Source: Pelotomaculum sp. UBA3102
GTDB lineage: Bacteria > Bacillota > Desulfotomaculia > Desulfotomaculales > Pelotomaculaceae
Direction of reading: 5' to 3'
Assembly: GCA_002365865.1 (NCBI GenBank)
Contig: DFAQ01000031.1
Location: 1 to 64,000 of the forward strand
Length of the DNA: 64,000 nucleotides
Shown: positions 18,850 through 28,482 of the stretch, one piece after another
How positions within the stretch are numbered: position 1 is the stretch's first letter
Layout of the letters: each line of letters starts with the position of its first letter
Program-made: the position numbers and the translations under genes
The notes under the pieces: generated by a model
Databases searched by the model: none
Seen by the model: only the letters and a program-made list of their open reading frames with translations
What the model was told of the DNA's origin: nothing

Positions 18850-18918
18850 ATTATATCAATAAAAAAAGCATTTCAGCAATCCCCACGTTATTATAGCAAA
18901 TATGGAAAAATAACGCAA
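18850..18918 (-). promoter_or_regulatory. Tandem sigma-A-type promoters for asp23-amaP-DUF2273-nusB
   Basis: Two promoters on the minus strand. The distal is TTGCGT-N17-TATAAT (18890-18918), and the proximal is TTGCTG-N18-TATAAT (18850-18879). Both lie in the 120-base gap between accC and asp23 and read toward asp23. Confidence 0.65.
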
Positions 18919-18947
18919 TTTATTACAATCTAAAAAGGTTCTATTTC

Positions 18948-20297
18948 TTAATTATCTGTCAGTATCCGTCTTTGAATGAAGTTGGTATGGACATCTCCAC
19001 AACGGAAAAAACCATTGCTTAATACCTGCTGGTGAAAAGGAACCGTGGTAGGAACTCCTTTTATTACCATCTCACGCAAGGAACGGTCCATCCTGGCTAT
19101 AGCTTCCTCTCTATCCTTACCCCAGACGATCAGTTTACCGATCATTGAATCATAGTAAGAAGGAATAACGTAACCGTTGTACACCGCACTGTCAACCCGG
19201 ACGCCTGGTCCGCCGGGAGGCAAATAGGCAGTAATCTTTCCCGCAACCGGCATAAACTTTTTATCCGGTTGCTCGGCATTTATCCTGCACTCGATAGCAT
19301 GGCCGCTTATCTTTACCTCTTCCTGGGACAGACCAAGTTTTTCACCGGATGCGATACGAATTTGTTCCTTAATTAAATCAATTCCCGTTACCAGCTCTGT
19401 AACCGGGTGTTCAACCTGAATCCTGGTATTCATCTCCATAAAATAAAAGTTAAAATTTTTGTCCAATAAAAATTCCACCGTTCCCGCGCTGAAATAATCC
19501 ACCGCCCGGGCGGCCCGCACAGCAATTGCGCCCATTTCTTCACGCAGTTCCGGGGTTATGGCAGCAGACGGCGCTTCTTCGATCACCTTTTGGTTGCGTC
19601 TTTGTATCGAACAGTCCCTTTCTCCCAGGTGAACCAGATGCCCGTACCTGTCCCCCAACACCTGAAATTCAATATGCTTGGGCTCTTCCAGGTATTTCTC
19701 CATGTATACTTCCCCACTGCCGAAAGCAGCCTCTGCTTCCGCCCGGGCGGTACTGACCGCCCTTTCCAATTCCCTGCTGTTTTGGACCACTCTCATTCCA
19801 CGGCCTCCACCGCCGGAACTGGCTTTTATTATTACGGGATAACCTATTTCATTTGCCAATTCGAAGACCATACCGTTATCTTTAATAGCACCTTCCGAGC
19901 CCGGCACCACCGGTACGCCGGCTTTAATCATTGTTTCCCTGGCCTGCGCCTTCACACCCATGAGCTGAATGGCTTTGGCCGGAGGCCCGATAAAAACGAT
20001 GTCGCATTTTGAACACGCCTCCGCAAAGTCAGCGTTTTCAGACAAAAAACCGTAACCGGGGTGAATGGCTTCCGCCCCAGAAATAAGCGCCGCACTGATT
20101 ATACTCGTTAAATCCAGGTAACTCCTTGCAGCAGGCGGGGGTCCGATACAGTAAGCCTCATCCGCCCATAATACATGCAGGCTGTTCCGGTCCGCTTCTG
20201 AATAAACGGTAACTGTTTTTATATTCATCTCGCGACAGGCACGAATTATACGGACAGCTATCTCACCCCGGTTGGCGACTAAAATTTTTTTAAACAT
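18948..20297 (-). CDS. accC: Biotin carboxylase
   Basis: ATP-dependent carboxylation of biotin on BCCP. The 449-aa protein has an N-terminal [22 protein letters not shown] fold, the ATP-grasp glycine-rich loop [10 protein letters not shown] and the catalytic-site stretch [17 protein letters not shown] 20297 is preceded by GGAGAGA; six further codons upstream lack support. It lies 26 nt after a carboxyltransferase-BCCP fusion, so the two could form a pyruvate carboxylase-like complex, while AccC may also serve acetyl-CoA carboxylase. Confidence 0.96.
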   Translation of the reverse strand: MFKKILVANRGEIAVRIIRACREMNIKTVTVYSEADRNSLHVLWADEAYCIGPPPAARSYLDLTSIISAALISGAEAIHPGYGFLSENADFAEACSKCDIVFIGPPAKAIQLMGVKAQARETMIKAGVPVVPGSEGAIKDNGMVFELANEIGYPVIIKASSGGGGRGMRVVQNSRELERAVSTARAEAEAAFGSGEVYMEKYLEEPKHIEFQVLGDRYGHLVHLGERDCSIQRRNQKVIEEAPSAAITPELREEMGAIAVRAARAVDYFSAGTVEFLLDKNFNFYFMEMNTRIQVEHPVTELVTGIDLIKEQIRIASGEKLGLSQEEVKISGHAIECRINAEQPDKKFMPVAGKITAYLPPGGPGVRVDSAVYNGYVIPSYYDSMIGKLIVWGKDREEAIARMDRSLREMVIKGVPTTVPFHQQVLSNGFFRCGDVHTNFIQRRILTDN

Positions 20298-20323
20298 ATT
20301 CTCTCTCCGCTTCACTTTGAATA

Positions 20324-22264
20324 TTATTCTTTAATCTGAAAAATAGTTTGTCCATACTCAACAGGTTCACCGCTCTCCACTAGAATTTTAACAATTTCAC
20401 CGGTCACTTCTGATTCAATTTCATTCATTAATTTCATGGCTTCAATAATACATAGGGTCTGGCCCTTATGCACCCGGTCTCCGACTTCAACAAACGGGGG
20501 GGCATCAGGAGCAGGAGCCCGGTAAAAAGTACCGACCATCGGAGATGTCACCGGAGTCAAACCAGAATCTGCTTCCTTTCCATTTTGAACAGATACGGAA
20601 GTGGCAGCAGCGGTTGCGATATTTTCACTGCTTACTGCCGGGGCCTGCTGTGGCGGTACCTTGTTTGCAATATTATCTTCCTGGGTTTGGCCTTTTCTAA
20701 TAGCCACCTTTACCCCGGAACTCTCCAGGGAAACTTCGCTGATATCGGTTTCACTGATGATCTTTATAAGCTCTTTTACATCTTGCAGGTTCATGTTACT
20801 TACCTCCCTACCGGCTATTTTGCCTTCTTCCCTGTCTTTAAACGGTGCCTGGAGAGAAACATCTTTTGACTTGTCCTGCCGAACCGGTTTATTGCTCTCT
20901 TTTACAACCCGGTTAAGCTCTTTTCCACCCCCTGTGTGTTTCATATCCAAAAAACGCCTGGCTACCTGGGGGAATAAGGCATAAGAAATAAGATCTTCCT
21001 CACTTTTTGCCAGATCTTTTGCTTCCTTCCTTATTTTGTCCATCTTGGGCTCCAACAAATCAGCAGGCCTGCTGGTTATGGGTTCACGGTCACCCAGCAC
21101 TTTATTCATTATTTCCCGGTCAACAGGCGCAGGGGGCCTGCCGTATTTACCTGCGATATAATCCCTGACCTCACCGGGCACCAGCTTATATCTTTCCCCG
21201 GTAAGCACATTAAGTACCGCCTGGGTACCCACTATCTGGCTGTTGGGCGTTACCAGCGGGGGATATCCAAGTTCCCTGCGGACTACGGGAATTTCATCCA
21301 GGACCTCTCCGAGGCGGTAAAGAGCCTTTTGCTCCTCCAGTTGGGTAACCAAATTGGAAATCATACCACCCGGCACCTGGTGGTCAAAGACACGCAAATC
21401 ATTAATCCTGGTTACTCCCCGGCCGAAATTTCCGGCTTTTCTTACTTTTTCAAAATACTTGGTTATTTCAAAAAGATCGTGAATGTTTAATCCCGTATCA
21501 TAATCAGAACCCTGCAGGGCACGAACCACGGTCTCAACCGGGGGTTGGGAAGCACCGAAGGCTAATGGCATCGTGGCAGTATCAATTATATCCGCTCCCG
21601 CTTCAGCAGCCTTTAAGTATGCACCCACGGCCAGTCCGCCGATATAATGGCTGTGGCATTGAAGGGGCAGCTCAATATTTTCCTTTAATAATTTAACCAG
21701 GTCATAAGCCTGGTAGGGAGCCAAAAGACCGGCCATATCTTTAATACATATAGAGTCGGCACCCATTTCAATCAACTGTAACGCCAGTTCAAGATAATGC
21801 CGGTTGGTATGTACCGGACTGATGGTGTACACCATAGCGGCTTGTACGTGGGCGCCGGCCTTTTTGGCCGCTGCAACGGCGGTCTTCAGATTCCGGATAT
21901 CGTTAAGAGCATCGAAAACCCTGATGATATTAATACCGTTTTCTACTGCTTTTTCTATAAAACACTCCACCACATCATCAGGGTAGCTTTGGTAGCCCAC
22001 CAGTGACTGCCCGCGCAAAAGCATTTGCAGCGGGGTGCTGCAGATTTGTTTTTTAAGCAGGCGCAATCTTTCCCAAGGATCTTCATTCAAGTATCTCAGG
22101 CAGACATCAAAAGTTACCCCGCCCCATACTTCCAAAGAATGATATCCGATGTTATCCAGTTTATCCGCAATCGGCAGCATATCCGCAGTACTCATTCTGG
22201 TAGCCCAGAGACTTTGATGCGCATCCCGCAATGTTGTGTCGGTTATTTTTACCAGGTGGCTCAA
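20324..22264 (-). CDS. pycB: Pyruvate/oxaloacetate carboxyltransferase fused to AccB-type BCCP
   Basis: About 646 aa. Residues ~1-460 are an OadA/PycB carboxyltransferase: the TIM barrel starts [20 protein letters not shown], with [15 protein letters not shown] (metal and substrate site) and the post-barrel PYC_OADA region. From about 485 the sequence turns into a typical AccB N-terminus ([19 protein letters not shown]), a Pro/Ala linker and a biotinyl domain with the biotin Lys in [14 protein letters not shown] 22264 is preferred for its GGGAGGG at 6 nt. With accC next door it can form a pyruvate carboxylase/transcarboxylase. An internal start could release free AccB. The fusion is the odd feature. 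Confidence 0.9.
   Translation of the reverse strand: MSHLVKITDTTLRDAHQSLWATRMSTADMLPIADKLDNIGYHSLEVWGGVTFDVCLRYLNEDPWERLRLLKKQICSTPLQMLLRGQSLVGYQSYPDDVVECFIEKAVENGINIIRVFDALNDIRNLKTAVAAAKKAGAHVQAAMVYTISPVHTNRHYLELALQLIEMGADSICIKDMAGLLAPYQAYDLVKLLKENIELPLQCHSHYIGGLAVGAYLKAAEAGADIIDTATMPLAFGASQPPVETVVRALQGSDYDTGLNIHDLFEITKYFEKVRKAGNFGRGVTRINDLRVFDHQVPGGMISNLVTQLEEQKALYRLGEVLDEIPVVRRELGYPPLVTPNSQIVGTQAVLNVLTGERYKLVPGEVRDYIAGKYGRPPAPVDREIMNKVLGDREPITSRPADLLEPKMDKIRKEAKDLAKSEEDLISYALFPQVARRFLDMKHTGGGKELNRVVKESNKPVRQDKSKDVSLQAPFKDREEGKIAGREVSNMNLQDVKELIKIISETDISEVSLESSGVKVAIRKGQTQEDNIANKVPPQQAPAVSSENIATAAATSVSVQNGKEADSGLTPVTSPMVGTFYRAPAPDAPPFVEVGDRVHKGQTLCIIEAMKLMNEIESEVTGEIVKILVESGEPVEYGQTIFQIKE
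20792..20809 (-). promoter_or_regulatory. accB: Strong internal ribosome-binding site for a free AccB (BCCP)
   Basis: Inside the carboxyltransferase-BCCP frame, AGGGAGGT (20802-20809) stands 7 nt before an in-frame ATG (20794) that begins [13 protein letters not shown], exactly where normal AccB proteins start. Initiation here would yield a 156-aa BCCP (20324-20794), the usual AccB length. The same bases encode REVSNM in the fusion. So one reading frame may give both a fused and a free biotin carrier. The site is seen directly; dual expression is inferred. Confidence 0.7.
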
Positions 22265-22313
22265 GTTTTTCCCTCCCATACTCACACCACATATTATTTA
22301 CCTTATTAAATGT

Positions 22314-22347
22314 AAAAAACAGGTTGTCACTTAAAGATAACAACCTG
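22314..22347 (-). terminator. Intrinsic terminator after spoIIIAH
   Basis: Minus strand: perfect 8-bp stem CAGGTTGT/ACAACCTG with a 12-nt loop, followed by six U. It ends the spoIIIA operon and insulates the carboxyltransferase gene. Confidence 0.85.
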
Positions 22348-22481
22348 ATGACGGCACAGGTATGATCAAAAAAGACCGTTAATGTAATTATAGTAAATAA
22401 AGATGTTTTTGGGAAGCTTCCTTTTGCAAGTATACAATATTCGAAACAATTTTTAGTTCACACTTTTAACAGCGAAATTGT

Positions 22482-23075
22482 TTAGGTCTCCCTTTTGATA
22501 ATAATAACAATATTTTGTTGGTTCATTCCGGTTTCCATGGAGACAAGTTCTCTAACATCTTTAGTTTCTTTTTCTGTCAAACTGTCGGCAGCAACGATTA
22601 CGGTAACCGTACTTTCGGTTACCCGGACGAGCGCATCTCTGAAGCCCTTTGCCTTGAGCATATTGACCAAATCAATTTCCTCGGTCATATTTTTACTGAT
22701 CGTCAGCAGTTGTTCCTGTGCTTTTTGCCTTGTTTCGGCAGTCACATTACTGCTGTTGATTACCTCCCGCAGCCACTCCACCTGCTGTCCGCGTATTTGC
22801 TCCCTCTCCAGCCGGTATTCAACAAAGAAGTCAGAATATGCGCCGGCATGCTTTTCAACTTTTGCCTCACTATTTTCATTCTCTCCCGGCAACGGCTTTC
22901 CTGCGGTTTCAAATTTAACCGTACCGGCAGCGGGACAGTTGTTCCGGTTTTCCGGCACGGTATGGTTTATTTCAAATAAATCAAACCGCCAGTTCAGACA
23001 GATAATAGTCAGCCCGGCAACAACCAGCGCTGTCAACCTGGTTATGGTCCGCTTTTTAATAATTATTGACCGCAT
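22482..23075 (-). CDS. spoIIIAH: Stage III sporulation protein AH (SpoIIIAH)
   Basis: Mother-cell component of the SpoIIIA-SpoIIQ channel, with a YscJ/FliF-like ring-building domain facing the intermembrane space. The 197-aa protein has a short basic N-terminus, one transmembrane helix (about 12-32), a variable linker and a C-terminal ring domain (about 95-195, LTISKNMTEEIDLVNMLKAKGF then VRVTESTVTVIVAADSL). It is the last gene of the operon and its start shares one base with the spoIIIAG stop. Confidence 0.93.
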   Translation of the reverse strand: MRSIIIKKRTITRLTALVVAGLTIICLNWRFDLFEINHTVPENRNNCPAAGTVKFETAGKPLPGENENSEAKVEKHAGAYSDFFVEYRLEREQIRGQQVEWLREVINSSNVTAETRQKAQEQLLTISKNMTEEIDLVNMLKAKGFRDALVRVTESTVTVIVAADSLTEKETKDVRELVSMETGMNQQNIVIIIKRET

Positions 23076-23707
23076 TATTCTCCCACCTCCATAGGCATTA
23101 CGGCAATTTTTTGCGGCTCTATTCCCAGGGCAACCCTGGCAGCCTCAAAAAGTCTTGCCTTTACCAAGGCGTCACCGGCACCTTCGGCTACCACCAGGAC
23201 CCCCGCCACCCGAGGTGCCGTCTCCCGCTCCACGACGGGCTGCTCACCTCCCGATCCGTTCCGGTTCATTACCAGTTGACCGCTTTCGGTATTTTCCGTA
23301 GTCAACCGCGTTCCTCCCGACTGGTCCTGCTCCTGCGTTGTTTTCTTGCCAATGGTGCTGTTTACCGCGTAATCCACACTGGACGAACCGGAAAGTTTTA
23401 CCGAAACTTCCACCCGTCCGGCTCCTTCCACCCGGCTGAGCAACGCACATATCCTTTCACTCAGTTTTTTTTCTTCTAAAGAAATACTGCCCGCAAACTG
23501 CTCCTGTGACGCCAACTCCGGCATTTCCTGGCGGGAAGGCTGCTGCCCGGAAGTCGTGCTTCCTCCTCTGGTGCCGGAAAAAACCAGCAACAGCACTCCT
23601 AGGGCGGCAAGACCCATAAGCCAAAGATTCCGTCTGCCCTGTTCTTTAGGGGGCAACCCGTTTTCCTTTTTCCTTCCCAGACCGAAAAATTCCCAAAGCT
23701 TTTTCAA
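23075..23707 (-). CDS. spoIIIAG: Stage III sporulation protein AG (SpoIIIAG)
   Basis: Ring-forming component of the mother cell-forespore feeding channel. The 210-aa protein has an N-terminal cytoplasmic segment, one transmembrane helix (about 30-45, LMGLAALGVLLLVFSG) and an extracytoplasmic domain beginning near LEEKKLSERICALLSRVEGAGRVEVSV, with the C-terminal alpha-beta element GVLVVAEGAGDALVKARLFEA conserved in the family. It sits 26 nt after spoIIIAF. Confidence 0.94.
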   Translation of the reverse strand: MKKLWEFFGLGRKKENGLPPKEQGRRNLWLMGLAALGVLLLVFSGTRGGSTTSGQQPSRQEMPELASQEQFAGSISLEEKKLSERICALLSRVEGAGRVEVSVKLSGSSSVDYAVNSTIGKKTTQEQDQSGGTRLTTENTESGQLVMNRNGSGGEQPVVERETAPRVAGVLVVAEGAGDALVKARLFEAARVALGIEPQKIAVMPMEVGE

Positions 23708-23733
23708 AATGCCACCTCCTTAGATAGTATCTT

Positions 23734-24378
23734 TTAAGTACCCGGCGGGTATACTACCCGCACCTGCTCCGGATTCAGATTATAAAAATCAGCTACCGTA
23801 TTGATCAAACCGGCTACTGCTTCCCGGGGCGGCCCGGCTTCAGATCCTGCCAGAGTGCCTTCCTTTAAACGGTCAACCCGTACGGTCACCGGTTCTACCT
23901 CCACTACCACTTGATTTTCCGGCTCCGGTTGCTCCGGCCCGGATTCCCTGGATACAACCAGGACAATTTCCCGCAACTGACCGTATTCAGGCTGGTTTTT
24001 TTTCGACTGAACTTTTACTTCTACGTCTACCACGGACACTTTTCTGTTAACCCGGGCCAGTGCCATTACCTGGTTTTCCAGCCCCTGCCGGTACTGTTCA
24101 AGTGCCGTCACTTGCTGGCCGGCATTAATTTTTTCGCCGTTTTCCCTTATGGCGGAAAACGAAAGGTCGTCTTTTTTTTGCACATAGGGTTGCAACTCAC
24201 CGGTAAAATCAAAGCGGGTCAGATTTCCCACGGCCTGTACTACCGCTATAATTATCAGCAGGCCCACGACCATCTTAACGTATTTATTTACTTCACCTGC
24301 AGGCAGGAGCATTTCCAGGAACATCGCCAGAATAATAATGACGATTAAACTTTGTACCAGGCTGCGAATTATATCCAA
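23734..24378 (-). CDS. spoIIIAF: Stage III sporulation protein AF (SpoIIIAF)
   Basis: Membrane component of the SpoIIIA complex. The 214-aa protein has two N-terminal transmembrane helices (about 7-24 and 32-48; LVQSLIVIIILAMFLEMLLP and VKMVVGLLIIIAVVQAV) followed by an extracytoplasmic ring-type domain containing VVDVEVKVQSKK and the C-terminal FYNLNPEQVRVVYPPGT. The ordering AE-AF-AG is canonical. Confidence 0.93.
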   Translation of the reverse strand: MDIIRSLVQSLIVIIILAMFLEMLLPAGEVNKYVKMVVGLLIIIAVVQAVGNLTRFDFTGELQPYVQKKDDLSFSAIRENGEKINAGQQVTALEQYRQGLENQVMALARVNRKVSVVDVEVKVQSKKNQPEYGQLREIVLVVSRESGPEQPEPENQVVVEVEPVTVRVDRLKEGTLAGSEAGPPREAVAGLINTVADFYNLNPEQVRVVYPPGT

Positions 24379-24403
24379 TTGTTTTCCCCCCGTTATACCA
24401 AGA

Positions 24404-25591
24404 TCACCTCAACATCACGGTTAGGTTCCCAACACCGATCACTATGGTAATAGTGAAGAAAAACAGTAGACCTACCGTTGCTACCGCGGCAAAAATCAGG
24501 AGCAGATTATTACCGAGGCTGTTTAAGCAACTTACCATTTGCCCGTCACTGACCGGTTGGATTAAGGCCCCGGCAAGTTTGTACATGAAAGCTATGGTGA
24601 TGATTTTTAAAAGTGGTACCAACATCACAGTACCTATAACCGCCATTCCGGCAATTCCCACCGCGTTCTTGATCAACAGGGAAGAGCTGACTACAGCTTC
24701 CAAGGCATCGGATAACATACCCCCGACTACGGGCACAAAAGCATCTACACCAAATTTTGCCGTTCGAAACGCAACCGAATCCCCCACTGCCCCCGCCACT
24801 CCCTGAACGGCAAGTACCCCTAAAAAAATAGTTGAAAAAACACCCATCAGTCCCATGGCAATACTTTTCAACAAATCGGCCAAATTGGAAACCTTAAAAC
24901 GGTCCGACAGGTTGTCCACTATGCCCAAAACAGCTGTGAAAAAGAGCAGCGGGAGGATAACATCTTTAATTAACGTCCCAAATACACCCAGGGTGGTAAG
25001 AATCACCGGACTAAAAACGGCCGCTGAAGCCAATCCGCCTACCGCCACCAGCAAGGTAAGTAAAACCGGTAAAAGCGCCTGCATAAGGATGACCATGGTA
25101 TCCACCACTTCCCTGCCGGCATTGACCGCAAGCGTGAAAGAACTGACGGCAATGGTTATAAGCACCATATAAACAATCGCATAAGTGAGCTGTCCCACGG
25201 TGCTTCTATCAAAAGAAGAAATTAAATTTTGTAAAACAGCACAGATAACCGCCAGGATTACCAGCTTGCCCAACAGATCTAAATTTGCTACAACTTCGCT
25301 GAATATCTGCTCCAATATTTTTTTTAATATTTCGGCAGGTTGCCAGTCCATTTCCCCGTTAACCAGCCTGGTAACCATTTCCTTAAAATTTATCCGGGGC
25401 ACCGAACTTTTTATTTCCGTATCCAGTTGCTCAATGTATTCCTGGACTGCGCTAAATTCAGGTGAAGAAATATTTGCGCCGCTTTCTTTGACGGCAGTTT
25501 GTCCCGTTGCGGTAGAAACCGGAACCCCAATCAGAAAAAGAACCGTCAATAATAACCGGAATAACCGGCAAACTCTGCTCACCGTAAACAC
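24404..25591 (-). CDS. spoIIIAE: Stage III sporulation protein AE (SpoIIIAE)
   Basis: Polytopic membrane protein of the SpoIIIA channel, mother-cell side. The 395-aa protein has an N-terminal signal-like helix and a soluble stretch to about residue 95, then roughly seven to eight hydrophobic segments including a small-residue-rich core (GMLSDALEAVVSSSLLIKNA) shared by the family. The C-terminus is strongly hydrophobic. It overlaps no neighbour; spoIIIAD ends 4 nt upstream. Confidence 0.95.
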   Translation of the reverse strand: MFTVSRVCRLFRLLLTVLFLIGVPVSTATGQTAVKESGANISSPEFSAVQEYIEQLDTEIKSSVPRINFKEMVTRLVNGEMDWQPAEILKKILEQIFSEVVANLDLLGKLVILAVICAVLQNLISSFDRSTVGQLTYAIVYMVLITIAVSSFTLAVNAGREVVDTMVILMQALLPVLLTLLVAVGGLASAAVFSPVILTTLGVFGTLIKDVILPLLFFTAVLGIVDNLSDRFKVSNLADLLKSIAMGLMGVFSTIFLGVLAVQGVAGAVGDSVAFRTAKFGVDAFVPVVGGMLSDALEAVVSSSLLIKNAVGIAGMAVIGTVMLVPLLKIITIAFMYKLAGALIQPVSDGQMVSCLNSLGNNLLLIFAAVATVGLLFFFTITIVIGVGNLTVMLR

Positions 25592-25595
25592 CGCC

Positions 25596-25982
25596 TTAAG
25601 GTACCAGTTTTAAGAGTACCTGCAGTACCGCTACTACTATGGGCATTGCGAGTGCCAAAATAAAGATTTTGGCGGCAAACTCAATCTTTGTCGCTATTGC
25701 TCCTTCGCCCGCGTCACGACAAATTTGGGCCCCAAATTCGGCTATATATGCTACACCGACAATTTTTAGAATGGTACCGAGGTAAACCATGTTGATCCCG
25801 GCCCTGATTGCCAGGTCTTTGACAATATTCATCACCGCACTGATTTTACCCAGCACCATTAAAAAAAGGATTGCCCCGGCAGCTACTCCCAGAAGTACCG
25901 CCAATTCCGGCTTTTGACTTTTTACTACCACAATCAGGACCGTAGCTGTCAGACCGACGGCAACAATTTGCAGAATCTCCAT
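25596..25982 (-). CDS. spoIIIAD: Stage III sporulation protein AD (SpoIIIAD)
   Basis: A 128-aa small polytopic membrane protein with about four hydrophobic segments and the family stretch IVGVAYIAEFGAQICRDAGEGAIATKIE. Paralogous in style to SpoIIIAC, with which it forms part of the membrane base of the channel. The gene follows spoIIIAC by 32 nt. Confidence 0.95.
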   Translation of the reverse strand: MEILQIVAVGLTATVLIVVVKSQKPELAVLLGVAAGAILFLMVLGKISAVMNIVKDLAIRAGINMVYLGTILKIVGVAYIAEFGAQICRDAGEGAIATKIEFAAKIFILALAMPIVVAVLQVLLKLVP

Positions 25983-26014
25983 GGCACATGACTCCTACAT
26001 CAAATTGTTCGCAA

Positions 26015-26218
26015 TTAAAAAAGCTTAAAAACCGACCTTACTTGATCAAACAAATTACCCAGCAGTTGAATGACCCAGATAAATACTATCGCAATACCGG
26101 CAAGAGTTACTATCTGGCCCTGTTCTTCCTTCCCGGCATGCTTCAATATAGTGTGGAGGACCGCTACCAGCATGCCGACACCGGCAATTTTAAAAATTAA
26201 ATCAATATTACTGTCCAT
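26015..26218 (-). CDS. spoIIIAC: Stage III sporulation protein AC (SpoIIIAC)
   Basis: A 67-aa protein with two transmembrane helices separated by a polar loop (HAGKEEQGQ). MDSNIDLIFKIAGVGMLVAVL at the N-terminus is characteristic. It is a component of the mother-cell SpoIIIA complex, located between spoIIIAB and spoIIIAD. Confidence 0.94.
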   Translation of the reverse strand: MDSNIDLIFKIAGVGMLVAVLHTILKHAGKEEQGQIVTLAGIAIVFIWVIQLLGNLFDQVRSVFKLF

Positions 26219-26240
26219 CCTAATCCCCTCTTTCTATCTA

Positions 26241-26759
26241 TTAATAAAGGATTAAAACCAACATGAGTCCGCCCAAAAAACCAAGGTAACTCCAAAGCTT
26301 GACGTTCCGTGCCGCTTCTTCTTCAGCCGCGACGGTTTCGGCTCTGATCTGTTCCATGGCCAAATGCAGGTGCTTGATTTGGTCGTCCCGGTCAGATATG
26401 CCCAGGGATGCCCCCAGGTTGCGCAGGATTAATAAATCCTGCGGCTTTAAAGCTGAACCGGGGTAATAGTTTGTCAATGATTTTTCCCAAGCCTCTGCAG
26501 CAGTTACCCCGGTCAGCGATGAAAGTTCTCCGGCTGCCTGGTAAAACAACGGACCTACCGCATCGTCACAGCGTGAACCGACCTGCTTCATAGCTTCCGC
26601 CAGTTGGGTCGCCCCGTAAACCACCTCGGTTTCCAACATCTGTAATGCGGTTCTTAAAAAGCGCAGTTCCCTGGGTCTGCGGGAATAACCTCCGGCCATG
26701 ACTATTCCGCAAAGACCGCTTGCCGCTACAACCATGGCAGCCCCCAATAACTTCAGCAC
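26241..26759 (-). CDS. spoIIIAB: Stage III sporulation protein AB (SpoIIIAB)
   Basis: A 172-aa membrane protein distantly related to type II secretion GspF-type platform proteins. It has an N-terminal hydrophobic helix (LLGAAMVVAASGLCGIVMAG), a central helical domain with RELRFLRTALQMLETEVVYGATQLAEA and a C-terminal hydrophobic segment. It overlaps the end of spoIIIAA by 7 bases, indicating coupled translation with the ATPase. Confidence 0.93.
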   Translation of the reverse strand: MLKLLGAAMVVAASGLCGIVMAGGYSRRPRELRFLRTALQMLETEVVYGATQLAEAMKQVGSRCDDAVGPLFYQAAGELSSLTGVTAAEAWEKSLTNYYPGSALKPQDLLILRNLGASLGISDRDDQIKHLHLAMEQIRAETVAAEEEAARNVKLWSYLGFLGGLMLVLILY

Positions 26760-27766
26760 TTTTTCACCTCCAAAGAACAGAAACTTTTTCCGTCGATGAT
26801 CTTTTCTACAGTTCCCACCCCCCGGGACCGGCCGAGAATGACAATACGGTCAACCATTTTATGATTTATGATCTTTTCCATGACCGGTCTTTCCGCCAAA
26901 TCCGCCAGAGAGGAACCATGGGCGGTAATTAAGACTTTAACCCCGGCATTCAAGACTTCCTCCAAGGCATCTACATCCTCCCGCCGGCCAATTTCATCGG
27001 CTGCGATCACACGTGGACTCATGGATCGCAGCAGCATCATCATTCCTTCAGCTTTGGGGCATCCGTCAAGCACATCAGTCCTTACTCCCACGTCCAACTG
27101 GGGTACTCCCTTATAACAACCTGCTATTTCTGAACGCTCGTCCACCAGACCTACAGCCAGACCCGGCAACCCCAGCTCAGGTATACCACTGCTGATTTGC
27201 CTGACTACATCCCTGAGAATAGTTGTTTTTCCACAGCGGGGAGGCGATATCAGAACCGTATGATATACATCTTTACAGTTTTTATTAATAAGGTACGGCA
27301 TCAAGCCTGAAGCAGCACCGGGTACCTCCCGGCAAATCCGGATATTACAACCGGAAAAATATTTTAATGTCCGGACGGTTCCTCTTTCCAAAACCGCCTT
27401 ACCGGTAATACCTGCACGGTGCCCCCCGGGCAGAGTAATAAAACCGTTTTTTAATTCTTCTTCCAAGGCATAAATAGAAGAGCCGCTAATTAACTGGATC
27501 AGTCGCTCCATATCTTTGGCGGTAACCTTGTACGCATTAACCGCCAGTCTTACGGGTCTGCCACCCGGGTCCAAAAAGACATCTTCGGCTGTAAAGCCCA
27601 GTACCAGGGGCCGGCCCTGCCTGATACGGATTTCTTCCACCTTATCTTTGATTGACTTGGGCAAATTAACTATCATATGGCGGATATGCAAGGGAAGAAC
27701 CGGCAAAATATCGTTTACCGCCTCATTGCCGTTTGACACCGGTACAGATTGACGGACTTTATTCAA
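26753..27766 (-). CDS. spoIIIAA: Stage III sporulation ATPase SpoIIIAA
   Basis: Secretion-type ATPase of the SpoIIIA complex, active in the mother cell under sigma-E control in other spore formers. The 337-aa protein has Walker A ISPPRCGKTTILRD (about 175-188), a Walker B-like VIAADEIG and ITAHGSSLADL downstream. The TTG start is supported by AGGGAGGG about 6 nt upstream. It is first in the eight-gene operon. A convincing sigma-E promoter could not be delimited in the 176-base gap upstream. Confidence 0.95.
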   Translation of the reverse strand: MNKVRQSVPVSNGNEAVNDILPVLPLHIRHMIVNLPKSIKDKVEEIRIRQGRPLVLGFTAEDVFLDPGGRPVRLAVNAYKVTAKDMERLIQLISGSSIYALEEELKNGFITLPGGHRAGITGKAVLERGTVRTLKYFSGCNIRICREVPGAASGLMPYLINKNCKDVYHTVLISPPRCGKTTILRDVVRQISSGIPELGLPGLAVGLVDERSEIAGCYKGVPQLDVGVRTDVLDGCPKAEGMMMLLRSMSPRVIAADEIGRREDVDALEEVLNAGVKVLITAHGSSLADLAERPVMEKIINHKMVDRIVILGRSRGVGTVEKIIDGKSFCSLEVKKC

Positions 27767-27843
27767 GCTTATCCCTCCCTTGATAAATTAATATTGAACC
27801 GACCGGCAAGATATACCAAAAATAATAATTTATTAAATAAATT

Positions 27844-27888
27844 AAGCCGCCCCGGTAACTGATTTCACCCAGTAACCCAAAACGGCTT
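27844..27888 (-). terminator. Probable terminator after the efp-CD1247-type unit
   Basis: Minus strand: outer stem AAGCCG/CGGCTT enclosing a second imperfect stem (GGTTACTG/CAGTTACC-like), followed by AATTTATTT. The U-tract is interrupted by A, so efficiency is uncertain. It lies about 55 nt after the stop at 27943. Confidence 0.5.
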
Positions 27889-27942
27889 CACCTAAATTTA
27901 ATAACTTTTTAATTTAAAAATGATTCTTCTTACGATATGAAT

Positions 27943-28389
27943 TTAAATGTCCTCTTCCTCCGCACCTGCCGCACTTCCGGTCAACTGCTCATTATATACC
28001 TTCGGCTTACCTTCGTTCAGGTAGGTATGGTCATTGGCAAAGACCACTTCACCGCAGTTGGGACAAGTCACTTCAATCATGTCATCGGCGTCAATAATAC
28101 CGGCGTCAAAATATACCGTTTCACCGCACCCGGGGCAATCCACCTCATGATAATCCGCGGCATCTTCCTCATAGATTTCGTCTTCCAGTTGATACAGGTC
28201 TTCATCTATACTCTCCAGGAATTCTTCCAACTGTTCATGACCGTCCTCCAGGTCGCTCATGGACTGTGCAAAATCATTAAGCACTTCGATAATCCCGCTT
28301 AAAAGTTTACCTTCTTTGCTTCCGGCATCCAAATCAAGCCCGGCAGACAATCCCTGCAGGTATGCTACCCTTGATTTCAAGTCCTTCAT
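27943..28389 (-). CDS. CD1247 N-terminal domain-containing zinc-ribbon protein
   Basis: A 148-aa acidic protein. The N-terminal helix MKDLKSRVAYLQGLSAGLDL is the CD1247-type domain found widely in Clostridia. A very acidic helical middle follows (about 50-75). The C-terminal zinc ribbon has two CxxC pairs, DCPGCGETV (about 84) and TCPNCGEVV (about 109). It follows efp with a 93-nt gap. No biochemical function is established; the zinc ribbon suggests nucleic-acid or protein binding. A 7-bp complement of its Shine-Dalgarno lies upstream in the leader. Confidence 0.8.
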   Translation of the reverse strand: MKDLKSRVAYLQGLSAGLDLDAGSKEGKLLSGIIEVLNDFAQSMSDLEDGHEQLEEFLESIDEDLYQLEDEIYEEDAADYHEVDCPGCGETVYFDAGIIDADDMIEVTCPNCGEVVFANDHTYLNEGKPKVYNEQLTGSAAGAEEEDI

Positions 28390-28482
28390 TAAAAAAAGTA
28401 CCCCCTTCGATAAAATTGTTACGTGGCTAATTTTGGCTTTAATAGTATGTCTCTATTCAGGGGGTTTTAAACATCCTTTGAT

